Origin: Sympetrum striolatum
Lineage: Eukaryota; Arthropoda; Insecta; Odonata; Libellulidae
Assembly (NCBI GenBank): GCA_947579665.1
Contig: OX388350.1
Coordinates: 87,811,152-87,875,151 of the forward strand
Direction of reading: 5' to 3'
DNA: 64,000 bases
Part shown: piece by piece, positions 47,850-59,533 of the stretch
Layout of the letters: each line of letters starts with the position of its first letter
How positions within the stretch are numbered: position 1 is the first letter of the stretch
Notes under the pieces: generated by a model
Told to the model about the DNA's origin: nothing
Database searches by the model: none
Seen by the model: only the letters and a program-made list of their open reading frames with translations
Program-made: the position numbers and the translations under genes

Positions 47850-48190
47850 ATTTACTTTGAAAATTGACCTAAACTATTTTAGTAACATTTTTAAATACGA
47901 GACTACAAAATGAAAAGAGATTAGAATAATTCTACACAAGTTTCCAAACAATGCAAAGATGTATCATTCTAGCTCGTTTCCTTTTGGTATAGAGGGGTTC
48001 ACCAGAAAATTGCAATCGTTAATCATTTTGAGGGATTGGGAAGTTAACTTCTTTTCCTCATATAAATTGGAGGTGGGTACTCCATGATGAGTTATTTATC
48101 AGAGTTACACAAAGATATATCACCAATTCTATTGTCAATATCTTTACACCTTCAATGCCATACGAATAATCATTTGTTATAAATTATCTT
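47850..48190. repeat. Dispersed repeat family Y, copy B
   Basis: The left part aligns with 27570-27750 (shared TTTCCAAA, GCAAAG, CTCGTTTCC, GGGTTC order). The right part aligns with 33563-33700 (GGGTACTCCATGAT onward). In copy B the two pieces are almost adjacent, while in copy A they are 5.8 kb apart. Confidence 0.5.
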
Positions 48191-48599
48191 CAACAAATCA
48201 TTATTTGTATGGCTTCCATTGGGTGAACATCTCTTTCCATTAGTCATCAGTATGCCAACATATAGGGGGTCATAATGGTAGTGCTCATAAAGAAAATAGG
48301 GAATAATGCCAAATTGGAAACTTTTCAGGAATTCCCTAATAATTATTAAAATTCCACATAATAATTTTAATATAATTTATAATAGTTTTAATTTCTATTT
48401 TTCAGATGATAATTGGAAAGATAAGTCAAAAATATATTTCCAAAATCTTTTTGTATTCAGTTAAAAAAGTAGGTAGAGACAAATATTTATAATAAAATAG
48501 CAATTACCATCTTAATCTTAACAATCTGTCCTGAAAGAATAAAAATCCATCACCAAATATAAACTAATATGGAATTATTATATCATCTTATTATCTCAC

Positions 48600-48760
48600 A
48601 AATCAGGCATTAATAAAATAACATGTGATGGTTGTAATAATGTTTACGTTGGGCAAAGTAGAAGAAAAATTGATTCAAGGAACCTATTGCACACTTCAGA
48701 AACAACAGACTTAATGCATTGCCTTACACATTCAAGAATTCAATCACCCAACTTAATAAA
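48600..48760 (+). pseudogene. Penelope-like element GIY-YIG endonuclease remnant
   Basis: The frame KSGINKITCDGCNNVYVGQS then RRKIDSR matches the start of the GIY-YIG nuclease carried at the C-terminus of Penelope-like reverse transcriptases (usually GIYKI.C..C...YIGQT.R). Here GIY is GIN and YIG is YVG, so two key positions have changed. The following HTSETTDLMHCLTHSRIQS keeps the spacing but not the catalytic H/E clearly, and the frame then stops. It is a dead fragment. Confidence 0.65.
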
Positions 48761-49930
48761 GTGACTAGATTCAGGATGTTCAAAAAGTGAAGATAGTATC
48801 GGGTGTGAGGTTTAAATGCACTATTATTCTCAAGGCAGTGAAGCTATATTTACTCAGATTGTTGAATATACTATCGTAAAATTTTGAGAAACTTTGCCAA
48901 GGAGATAAATTTTTAGTTAATTGACACCTAGACGAAGGAAAATGTTTAAAAAAATATACTAGAAAGCTGTCTGATAAAATTTACTTCTCTTATGGTACTG
49001 AATTAATTTCTACCGGTGCCAGTGAATTGTTCGCTCGGAAAAGAAATTTTCAGTAAATTGAATGAAATTTTAAATATTTCTTTATTGTAAGATTTCGTAA
49101 GTAATTTTGAAATTAAAATCCTTTATAAAATAAAAACATGCTGATGTGACAAAGACCTTAATCCCCATAAATTTTAACGTTCGTGCCAGTACATTAAAAA
49201 TTTTCATTCTGTTCGGTAAACATGAACTACTTTTTTGGAACACACTTGTTCGTAACAGAAACTGCTATCATTGTACTGAGCTTTGGTATAAATTAACTTG
49301 AAGAAGTACAGCTTAACTAAAGAATTGAATGTAGGATTAATATAACACTTTCTTCATTAGGCTTAAAATAGACTTAAGATATAAAGTAATTCAGCTTGCA
49401 ATAATAATGACGATTCAGTAATTGCAATTATTTAACACATATCACTTTTTGTTAAATAATTTTTCAACTCTTAAAATCCAAGTTGTTGATCTTTGCAAAA
49501 CAATACTTATTATTCTCTAAAAGTTAAAGTATATCTTGATCTAAAATTTGCAGTCACTTAGAAGAAAATAATTAAATTTAAACTTAAATTGAAAATTTAA
49601 TTGATGGATTTAACTTAAACCTGTTGAATTTCAAACTTCATAATTGTATTAGTTTGCTTCATTCCAGCTTTAAAATTTTGTTTTATTGCATATTTGTATA
49701 GGTTAATTCATTATATGTGAATGGAATACTCTCCATATAAAGTAACAGTCTAAAAATATTCAGAAAATGGAGATGGATTGAGCAAAACCATAGACCTGAG
49801 ATGATCCTAGAAATCTCAAATTCAAGCTAAAACCTCATTTTTGAGACATGGCAATTTTATTTCATAAAACATCTTTCTGTTGTATATGACTTACAGGTTT
49901 TCAGATATAATAATACATTTGTTCTCCCTT
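48761..49930. other. AT-rich DNA, no gene recognised
   Basis: No coding block was seen. If the GPCR downstream is functional, its TM1-TM5 exons should lie upstream on this strand, but I could not identify them here. Confidence 0.45.
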
Positions 49931-49932
49931 AG

Positions 49933-50747
49933 TGAGCAGCGCCTCCCGACCTTATCACTAGGTGGCCAAGGTGTGGTGACCAATGCAAATGCCAGCACTG
50001 AAGATCACGCAGGAAAGCTGCAAAAATGTTGGTTGCAGTTGTCATCATGTTTGCTGTGTGCTATTTTCCTTTTCATTTATTGGTAATTCTTAGGTAATAT
50101 ATGGACAAAGCTCATATTATTCTGGAAAACTATGAAAATATATTGTTATCAACCTATTTACCTGATATTTCCTATAATATAAGAAGGAGGTTTCTCCAGA
50201 ATAATTGCATTCTTTACCACCATAATCAATCTCATAGTGAAATTATTTTCAATACTGATTTTCCGATTAAAGAAAAGGATCAGGTACTAAATAATGAATA
50301 CTTGATCAAATTGAATTGCTTTCTAGCTATTAAAATTATCAAGGAAATCCAAATGTTATCTTTGCCACTTGTTTCTTATGTTATTATGTATTTGGCAATT
50401 TCATTTACAACTTTCCTGATTTGGTCTGCTGAATTAATAACCTATGGTAGCTATAGCTATACCAGCCACATAAAAAGTCTGAATGTTTTAATAAGAGAGA
50501 AAAAGATATTCAACTCAAAGTAGAAAGTGTTGTATGCATGTCAAATCATGCATAAAATGAACTATCACCTCTGAAATGGACAATTGTAATAATAGTAACA
50601 ATTAAAAAGCCTTTACAACTTCTCTTTACTTTAGGTACATCACAGTCATCCCACAAACTGATGAAATGGTAGCTCTTTCAATGCTATCCCATTTGCTATG
50701 TTATGCCAACAGAGCTGTGAATCCAGTAATCTACAACTCCATGAGTG
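49933..50747 (+). CDS. Rhodopsin-family peptide GPCR fragment: TM6 and TM7 exons
   Basis: The first exon (ending 50093) reads KMLVAVVIMFAVCYFPFHLL, a TM6 helix with the CYFP (CWxP-type) motif, then VILR. The second exon (50635-50747) reads YITVIPQTDEMVALSMLSHL, then LCYANRAVNPVIYNSMSG, which is TM7 with NPxxY. The junction phase is consistent (AG|G). It looks like an arthropod neuropeptide receptor; orexin/trissin-like receptors have similar TM7 sequence, but I am not sure. Oddity: upstream of KMLV the in-frame reading hits stops (TGA). A neighbouring frame (QRLPTLSLGGQGVV...) is open back to an acceptor at 49932. So either the exon starts later (for example after CACGCAG) or one base is lost in the A5 run near 50023. 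TM1-5 and the C-tail were not found. Confidence 0.7.
50101..50523 (+). other. 140-codon ATG-started open frame in the GPCR intron, unknown
   Basis: The frame encodes mixed residues and one strongly hydrophobic stretch (YVIMYLAISFTTFLIW). No family resemblance was seen. It lies wholly in the intron between the TM6 and TM7 exons and shares the strand. In AT-rich DNA this may be chance. Confidence 0.25.
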
Positions 50748-51057
50748 GTAAGTAAATCCCCTGTCTAATTCAATTGTAGAATTTTCCAGTGACATTCCTA
50801 AGATTATCTTTGATTCTTTTTTATATAGTTTTAGATTTTGAAAGATTATTTGATACCTAATTTATAAAGAAATACTGGGAAACTTAGAATTGATAGGGTA
50901 ATTTAATTGTCATAGAAAGGTAGATATTAATGATATTCATAATATAAATGGCTTAATCTTAGAAATATTTATGCTTAGCATTAATATGCAAGAATGAAAG
51001 TATGGTACCATTATAAAAGTGGGAGAATATTAGTCTAATAATAGAATAAGAATCTAT

Positions 51058-51561
51058 GGGCACGTTTTTAAATTCATCGATGGATCCATCGATGGCATCG
51101 GAAATCCATCAAACCGTTTTTAAATTCATCGATGGATCCATCAAACCGTTTTTTTATTCACTGATGGATTTACGATGCTTTCCACCGATGTCCATCGCTT
51201 CCATCGAGATTAATTTCCGATGAAAAGCCGATGGTACTGATAACAGTAGCGGGTCATTCAAATGTCAATATCAATAACCTCATAAAAAGCAAGTAAATGG
51301 CAACTTACAATGGGAAATATAACGTATTCATAATGCATCAATCGACGAACACAAACGATGCAATGAATTACGTTGCAACAGAGTGTAAAGAATTATGGAG
51401 ATGGAACAAATTGTAAATGCAACAGTAGCCATCTTGTCAAACAGCAAATAAACCACCGGACTGTTCTTAAATTCATCAAGAATCGATAACTCATCGAAGT
51501 AATCAGACAAACATCGATGCAATCCATCGCTCATCAGATTGCTGAATTTAAAAACGTGCCC
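51058..51561. mobile_element. 504-bp MITE with GGGCACGTTTTTAAATTCA ends
   Basis: The left end GGGCACGTTTTTAAATTCA is repeated in inverse at the right end (TGAATTTAAAAACGTGCCC, 51543-51561). Flanking TAT on both sides (51055-51057, 51562-51564) fits a 3-bp target duplication, as in PIF/Harbinger; a 5-bp CTATG reading is also possible if the ends start at GGCACG. The left side repeats CATCGATGGATCCATC-type units. No transposase is encoded. Confidence 0.82.
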
Positions 51562-51970
51562 TATGTACACATTAGTTACACAATATATTGGCATAATGGT
51601 ATTCATGGTAATATGTTGACATGGATTGAAACATGTCATTTCGCAGTTATATGCAGAATTTATTCAAGCATGACTATGCGAAGTTTCGAAGTCCACACTC
51701 AAGAAAACCACTTTCTTATTTTTGGCCTGCTTTTTTCGATTCCAGCTCACTGTTAGCAGCCTGAGAGGGATTTTTCAAGCTCTCGTACATTTGAAATGAA
51801 TAGCGAAATAGCATCTCCTCGGAGGGAGTAAAGTGATCGCAGCAAACGACAATGACCTAATTAAAATTTGAAAGAGCTTTAGGAATTACTATATTTCGGA
51901 CTTGGAAAATTATAAAATTGCAATACAATTTCTCAACTTATTTTCAGTAGAATGCTGGTATTATACTTAC

Positions 51971-52284
51971 TTTTAGATGAATACGGATTAGCAAAATTGA
52001 TTCCAGCATAATAGCCTTCATTCTGTTCCTCGGCTTTGTCTTTACAGCTTTGATTACGCTGAAGACTCTTTCTACGACGGCGTTGCTTATCGGTAGGGTA
52101 AGCCCTTTAATGGCTAAATCAGCAACATCCTTGTATGCCTGTTCTTTCGCTGCATTTCTGAGGTTCCGAACACATGTCCACAACCTCACAACGTCGATTT
52201 CTGATGGATCGACAGCTTCAGGACAAACCTCATGCAGAGACAGTGTGCCCAGTGTTCTCCTAAGAAAGCTGCTGATAATATAGC
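51971..52284 (-). CDS. hAT-family transposase C-terminal (dimerisation) exon
   Basis: The exon is bounded by an acceptor (TTCTTTATTAG) and a strong donor (GTAAGTATAA), and is open for all 314 nt. Within it, LTLPISNAVVERVFSVIKAV then KTKPRNRMKAIMLESILLIR is the hAT dimerisation signature (SNA.VER.FS...K......L...LL.I). Upstream residues (PEAVDPSEIDVVRLWTCVRN) are acidic-helical, as in hAT proteins. BED finger and catalytic exons were not found. It may be a hAT-derived host gene (intact exon and splice sites) or a transposon fragment. Confidence 0.7.
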
Positions 52285-52721
52285 CTAATAAAGAAAGATA
52301 TTCAAATAAGCATGGGTGGACCAATGTGGTGATCTATTGAGACGTTTTATATCGCTTGACAAATAACCGTAACTATTTTTTTCCTTCTCACGCTTGGCAA
52401 CCTCTTAGAAGAAAGAACTCTCAAAGAATCGTACATCTACAACACTAAAAAAATTCAGCATAGAAAAAAATAAGTTTTTAATAGATATTGGACTCGTCTT
52501 AACTACAAAACCAAACAACACTGATGACATGTTACCAATAGCTCACTTATGTAAACTACTATCATGGAAAGTGTAATAAGTTGGCCTCATAAGCATTAAA
52601 CTCCTCTAGTTTTCAATGCATTTATATTTTGAAAGATTTGACATATTTGTAGTAAGAAGCGGGTATGAATAAACTAGCCCCTGTAAGTTAGGCATTTTTC
52701 GGTTTCTGGGCTGCCTTGGAG

Positions 52722-52737
52722 CCCCCCCCCCCCCCCC
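52722..52737. repeat. Poly-C run of 16 bases
   Basis: An uninterrupted C16 lies inside a small GC-rich patch (52700-52850) with recurring CCGCCC and GGGCGG words. Its function is unknown; it is a likely assembly-error spot. Confidence 0.8.
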
Positions 52738-52859
52738 GAAGAAGCAACCCGCCCATTGGGCGGAATACCGCCATAGGGACTTTCAAACCCGCCCCTGAGC
52801 ACCTAAAGATAGCCCATTTAGCGGAAATCCGCCCATAAAGGAGATTAAAGGAAAGGAGC

Positions 52860-54835
52860 ATTGTCATATCGTACTGAATCCGCAATGGAGAATGGTAAGC
52901 AGGGTTTAAATGTAAATGTCATTACAAAAATGTTGATCATTATTTTCCGAATTAAGATCCGCAATTAACCAATGACCAATGTTTCTATAAAAAAAATTGA
53001 AAACGTTCCATACCGTTTCTGACATTTCCAGTTATCGACGTTCTTACTGTTCTATTATGATTTTCAGTCATTCTTTATCGAAATATTTCGGAAGATTCGG
53101 ATATTTGTCGATTCGTGATGAATTCTCTTGATTAAAACTTTTTAACCCATCTTCTTGCTTAAGTTTTATTTTGACTTTTCTTAGCGTTCCATTTTCTAAG
53201 ATGAACTTCTTTGTTTTCCTGACCGTTGGGTTTCATTTAGCTGTCTTGCTGGTCATTCGTTGTTGTTCATTTTTTTAATAGATTGGTGATTCAATTTTCA
53301 TACCAATTTTTCACTTCGCTTCCCTCTCTTCTCCTGTCGTTTCTCCTCGAAATCGAAAGGATACCTTTTCTCATCATCTGTCACCCCTTAACTCAATCTA
53401 CTAATCTAATCTCGATTATGTTTTCTTTCCTGAGTAAATGATTCATTCGAATCTTAGATTAGTCTCGGAAATTCATTCGGCCCCAAGCGCTTCTTGGATA
53501 GTATTGTGCCGGAAATTTGATCGCTCCACTTACGTAAACCAAACCGCTACTTGGAAATACACCTATGGAATTTCCCTTTTGCCTAATCGAGGCGCACATT
53601 CCACACGTGTGAGGATAATGTAACCATAACTGGCCTCATTACTTAGCGACGAAATATTGAAACTGTATGCCAAAGCATACGGTAGTTGAGGTATGTGTCT
53701 GCGGTTAGTAACAAAAGAGAAAGCTTTAAAAATATGGGACTCCTACGACATCACTGCTGAAATTCCTACACTTCGAAACACGCCGTTCAATATTTTAAAT
53801 ATATATGTAAATGTAAATCATATTCGGAGAGAGGATGTTAAATATGATATTAATTGTATTAATTTGTAAATTTGTGTGGGAAAAGATTGAATCTTTCTTT
53901 CGGAAAAAATGCGAATAATCCCGACCTGAGAAAACATCCTCAAATATATAATTTTCAATGGCGAATGTCATAATCTCTAAATTCATAACTGAAAGCCTCG
54001 GTCACAGTTTTGTTATCTTTTCGAAATCATTGACTTATATAATTGATTAGTTGTTATTCTGCATTCCGTCTCTTTATTTACAGGTAGGTCTGCCTGCCTT
54101 TGAAGTTTGTGTTCTCCCAATCATCGACTGGAAGTAAGTTATCACTTAAAATCTGTAAATGCATCTCAGACTATTACTTTAATACTGTGTTAAATTACTT
54201 TAAATACCCAAATTTTCTCTACCTTCTCGAGTTACAGGTATCATATTTCATATAAAACCAAATATTTAAATTAACTATTTAATTACAATGAGCTTACTTT
54301 CACAGTCTGCTATGGATTTAGCATTTTACAAATTTTATTGTAAAACAAGTAATTTTGTCGTCTGTTTCAATATTTTGGTTATGGTTTAGGTCTTTGATCA
54401 ATCAAAGGCGAAGTTCAATTCATTCACATTATTGCACGTAAAGAGATTAGCAGTTTATTATTATGTGAATAAGATGGAATACATTTTTGACATTATTACA
54501 TGCGTATAACAACGTGGCAACTGTTTTTTCTCGCTCATTCATAATATTTGTCAATACATTCCTTAGACGTAAGTTAAGATAATATCAAAGTATCTTCAAA
54601 TGTCACGTAATTAAGAATTTCTTCAACGTAAAACTTTTTATTAAAAGTTTAGCTTATTCTGCTCCTCTTCGCGCAGATCCTCTTTAAACATATTAACAAT
54701 TCTAAGCTTTCATTATATTCTGATTGTCTTATTTATTTTGACTTATTTTTACAATATTTGCTTTCATTGATTATATGTCTATACTCACTTATTCATTTAA
54801 AAGTCGACCTTCATACATCGAGAGAACAAGTTATT
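52860..54835. other. Intergenic DNA, no gene recognised
   Basis: Only short frames. A candidate acceptor with GTAGGTCTGCCTGCCTTTGA at 54084 would continue the phase of the GPCR TM7 exon but stops after a few codons, so I do not call it. Confidence 0.4.
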
Positions 54836-54837
54836 TT

Positions 54838-55864
54838 TACTTTCTCCATATACGAAGTATAGAGAAAGTATTGTTTTCATGAAAAAATTCGACTTCGAGA
54901 TTTCAACGGAAATACATGTTTTGGGGTCCCTAGAACACGTTTTGACCGTTTTCGGAATGATGTCTGTGTGTATGTGTGTGTGTGTGTATGTGTGTGTGTG
55001 ACAGTGGGCGCTCTAACGTGAAAACTATTAGTCGTATCAATACCAAACGTCATATGTAGTAGTGGTGTGTGTGCTGTCAGAGTTGATTAGTTTTTGGAGT
55101 AAATCAGTTGACCGGAAGTCGAGCTTTATTCATTAAAGCTCATTTCCGGTTTTCAAAATATCTCCATAAATATGATATATACGTACATTGTATTTCTTAT
55201 AAAAGTTTTAGATAATGTAATTTACTATAACTTTTGTATTTAATATATTTTTGTATCACCACTTGATTAGGAGTTATTCGTGTAATACCGATAAACCGGA
55301 AGTATCTGATTATGTACTTTGTGGGCGCTCTAACATGAAAATTGTTTGTCGGATCAACACCAAATTTTATATATAGTATTTTGGTTTGTGTGTTTAGAGT
55401 TGATTAGATTTTGGAGTAAATCGGTCAACCGGAAGTCGAGCTTCATTCTTCAAAGCTCATTTCCGGTTTTAAAAATGTCTCCTTAAATATGATATTTAGG
55501 TATATAGTATTAAAAATAAAAGTTTTAGAAAATGTAATTTACTATGACTTTTGTATGAAACATATTTTTGTATCACGGATTGTTTAGGAGTTATTTGTGA
55601 AATACTGATAAACCGGAAGTTGCTGATTATGTACGTTGTGGGCGCTCTGGGCGCTGGGGCGAAAGGCCACTTCATCGTTTTTCATCGAACATGTCCTGAA
55701 AAACATTATTTATAATGTTTGTGACGTAAAAGATAATAATATATATAAATTAATCACTCATCTTCAAAATTTAGATGGAATATAGAGTTCGAAATTACTG
55801 TCGTAGATAAATATTTACATCTTATATATGGAGAAAGTCATGTGTTGGCCACATCAGATTTTTT
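54838..55864. repeat. Repeat family Z, copy 1 (~1.03 kb)
   Basis: Starts TACTTTCTCCATATACGAAG and ends after TATATGGAGAAAGTCATGTG and TTGGCCACATCAGATTTTTT, so the termini hold a short inverted repeat (ACTTTCTCCATATA / TATATGGAGAAAGT). Inside are a (TG)n array and two tandem ~310-bp units, each opening with GTGGGCGCTCTAAC and closing with GATAAACCGGAAGT. The same structure recurs at 56012 and 59363. Confidence 0.85.
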
Positions 55865-56011
55865 CTAAGTAGCTAAGGAAATGGACGTTTTTATAATTTC
55901 AGAATTAGAATAGGGTATTAATATTACGAGAAGATGTGAGTAAGGCATGAAACCAATAAGGAAACGTGAATTTTTAAAACTTCGTCTCAATCCGTGACTC
56001 CTATGTATTTT

Positions 56012-56141
56012 TACTTTCTCCATATACGAAGAATAGAGAAAGTATTGTTTTCATGAAAAAAATCGACTTCGAGATTTCAACGGAAATACATGTTTTGGGG
56101 TCCCTAGAGCACGTTTTGACCATTTTCGGAATGATGTCTGT

Positions 56142-56205
<64 letters not shown>

Positions 56206-58496
56206 TAGTGGGCGCTCTAACATGAAAACTATCAGTCGTATCAATACCAAACTTCATATATAGTACTGTGGTGTGTGCTGCCAGAGTTGATTAGTTTTTG
56301 GAGTAAATCGATCAACCGGAAGTCGAGCTTCATTCATTCAAAGCTCATTTCCGGTTTTCAAAATATCTCCATAAATATGATATATAGGTATATTGTATAC
56401 ACCATAAAAGTTTTAGATAATGATATTTACTATAACTTTTGCATTTAACATATTTTTGTATCACCGGTTGATTACGAGTTATTCGTGTAATACTGATAAA
56501 CCGGAAGTAGCTGATTATGTACTTTGTGGGCGCTCTAACATAAAAACTATTAGTTGGATCAACACCAAATTTCATATATAGTATTTTGGTTTGTGTCGTT
56601 AGAGTTGATTAGTTTTTGAAGTAAATCGATCAACCGGAAGTCGAGCTTCATTCATCAAAGTTCATTTCCAGTTTTCAAAATATCTCCATAAATATTATAT
56701 TTAGGTATAAACTATTTATTATAAAAGTTTTAGAAAATATAATTTACGATAAATTTTATTTGAAACATATTTTTGTATCACTGATTGTGTAGGAGTTATT
56801 TGTGAAATACTGATAAACCGGAAGTTGCTGATTATGTACGTTGTGGGCGCTCTGGGAGCTGAGGCGAAAGGCCATTTCATCGTTTTTCATCGAACATGTC
56901 CTGAAAAACATTATTTATAGTGTTTGTGACGTAAAAGATAATCTATATATATATAAAAATTAATGTGTGTCTGTCTGTCTGTCTGTCTGTACTCGATAGA
57001 TTCAAAAACCATACATCCAATCGTCGTGAAAATTTGGGAAATTATTACGTACATCCCCGGGAAGGTTTTTGTAAATTTTTATTTTAATCGGAGTACTCAG
57101 TTCGACTCCAGAAGGAAAAACAGTTTCCATAAGAAATACATGTAAACTTCGATTTTATCACTTGCATGCTTCCTTTCTTTCGCAAAATTAAATTAGAATT
57201 AACCAACGTATGGATTTAGAAGTACCACCAAAAGAAGGGAAATTGAATAAAGTTTCTCATTTTGGTCATGAAATATAGTTTACGATCGGAAATTACGAGA
57301 CTTAGAGATAATTAGATGATAATTTTGATGAATTTTGAGGCTATAAACAAACTATTTCTCAGTTACAACGAATGCGATTGTTGAATTTTCTCATAAGAAC
57401 ACATTGAGAATTTACTCCCGTATTCAAATGATGTTTGTTTATAGCAACGTAAATATTTACGTATATTATCGTGGAGTAAACGGTTTTTGATATTTAATGA
57501 AAATAATATTTTGATAAATTCAAGAGATTGTATGTACTGGACAACTTGGTGAGTTGATGACGTTACCGACTTTGATTACAAATATCATCTATTTTCAACA
57601 TTTCAATTTATTTTATGTCTTTGACGAGACTGAATTTAATTTTTAGGTCTTCTTCAGTTGAATATGTGTTCTATTTGAGATTTGCGAGATGCGAAGTGTA
57701 GAGTAGCACATAATTTAGCATATCTTACTCCGAACTGATAAGGTACTGTGATAATATATTTTCTTATATACTGAATGAAAGTAATGTAGATAGTATGTAT
57801 GATTTCATTATAATAGCCTTGCAACGCGAATAGCTGCCTGCCATACAAATTGCGAATGGATTTTCTACGGGAAAAATAGAAGTACGATACATAAATTGAT
57901 CCCATTTGGGTAGAATTTATATTTTTTCAATTATTGTTTAAATATTACTAATTATATTCAAATTTAAAATATCTTAAATACATAAATGGTATTTCTTATA
58001 AGATTTCAAAAAATTAATTTAAATTACAAAAAAGAACATTAATGCATTTGACGTTCGATTTTTCGCCAGCAAATTCTAATAAATACAAAAATGCAGTCAA
58101 AAACGTTTGCAATTATTAATACGAGAATAAATTATTAATACGCGAATAAATAAAAATATTATTAATTTCCAGCTGAAGAAAATAATTGGAAATACGTTTT
58201 ATTTAACCCTACAATTATGCCGCCAACGCGAAGTGCTATTGGTCTATCTACAAATCAAGCAAAAAGGAGAAGAGAAGAACGATCATTAGAAACGAGTGAA
58301 CAGAGGCAAGCAAGGCAAGAAAGAGATCACACTTCTCTAAACACAACAACGTGTGAACGGGTACAGCTAGTATGATATAAATTAAGCACTCCTCTTCCAA
58401 GTTTAGATGGAATATAGAGTTCTAAATTACTGTCGTATATAAATATTTACATCTTATATATGGAGAAAGTCATGTGCTGGCCACATCAGATTTTTT
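56012..58496. repeat. Repeat family Z, copy 2, split by a Helitron
   Basis: Same ends and internal order as copies 1 and 3, with the longest (TG)n array (56141-56204). It is interrupted at 56942-58370 by a 1.43-kb insertion; after 58371 the family sequence resumes (ATATAAATTAAGCACTCCTC). Confidence 0.88.
56942..58370 (+). mobile_element. Nonautonomous Helitron inserted in repeat family Z
   Basis: Begins TCTATATATATATAAAAATT and ends GGTACAGCTAG, with host A on the left and T on the right: the 5'-TC, 3'-CTRR and A/T target rules of Helitrons. The two intact family Z copies show the empty site. Near the 5' end a frame reads SKTIHPIVVKIWEI, typical of Helitron 5' regions. Near the 3' end MPPTRSAIGLSTNQAKRRRE followed by EQRQARQERD resembles the N-terminus of Helitron Rep/helicase proteins, cut off before any catalytic domain. 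It is an internally deleted derivative. No obvious 3' hairpin just before CTAG. Confidence 0.85.
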
Positions 58497-58499
58497 AGC

Positions 58500-59360
58500 T
58501 ATATTTTTCTAATCAGTTTAAAAAAAAATATTTTTAAATTCTCAAAATTTAATTAAATTAATTAGCCATTACATTTAATCAGATGTAAAAGTCATACTAA
58601 TTACCTGAGAAATAATTAAATCTTATACTTTTTACCAAGTGAATATTTTTCGCTCATTCCAACCATGTTTTGATTTTATCTCCATGCTGGTCTCAATTCT
58701 AATAGATATGTTTTATAATATATTTTTATTGGAGTTCTTCAGGAGTTCTCTTTGCACAATTTACAAACATGCCATATTTGAGTTTGCTGCGACAATTAAC
58801 GAGAACTTATCCTATTCAAGTTGATTAGGCCTGGGTAGCGTTTTTATGGATATTTAATTGATACTGTATTCATTATTCTTGAAAAAATAATCCCAAATTT
58901 GTCATCCTGATTTAGAAAGAAATATATCCGAAAAAATCAATGGCTTGTTGTAAGAAATGGTTTCCATGGATGATAATCAATAAGAATTGACAACTAAATT
59001 AGTTTTTCTCTGCAGTTGGTGTACTCACTAAAGTGAAAAAGAAAGATTCTTGAGCCATGTTGCGAAAATTCACTAGGACGTTGAATGTATGGGGTTTTTA
59101 TAAAGGTTATTTCGGAATATGTAACGTTGTTTTATGTGTTGACATTTTCATCGTACTGTAGATCCAATAGTTCAACAATTACAACCTGTAATTTCAATAA
59201 GAAATACTGTGTATGATAATTCACATTTATTCATAACATTTGTAACAATATTATTTTATGGTACTTTATGTATTCGTATGGTATTGTATGCTTAATTTTT
59301 ATATGAGTTTTACAGCAGCGCTGATTTTAAAATTCAAATTTTTTTGTCCGAAAACAACTT
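58500..59360. other. AT-rich spacer between family Z copies, no gene seen
   Basis: Only short chance frames; no terminal repeats or exon-like blocks. Confidence 0.5.
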
Positions 59361-59362
59361 TT

Positions 59363-59492
59363 TACTTTCTCCATATACGAAGTATAGAGAAAGTATTGTT
59401 TTCATGAAAAAAATCGACTTCGAGATTTCAACGGAAATACATGTTTTGGGGTCCCTAGGACACGTTTTGACCATTTTCGGAATGATGTCTGT

Positions 59493-59533
<41 letters not shown>

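Noticed and set aside
54084..54120. Candidate C-terminal exon of the GPCR
   Set aside because: The phase would fit, but the reading stops after about six residues and lacks the usual post-TM7 basic helix.
55005..56257. Frames with long histidine/threonine or cysteine/valine runs
   Set aside because: Translations of the (TG)n arrays within repeat family Z.
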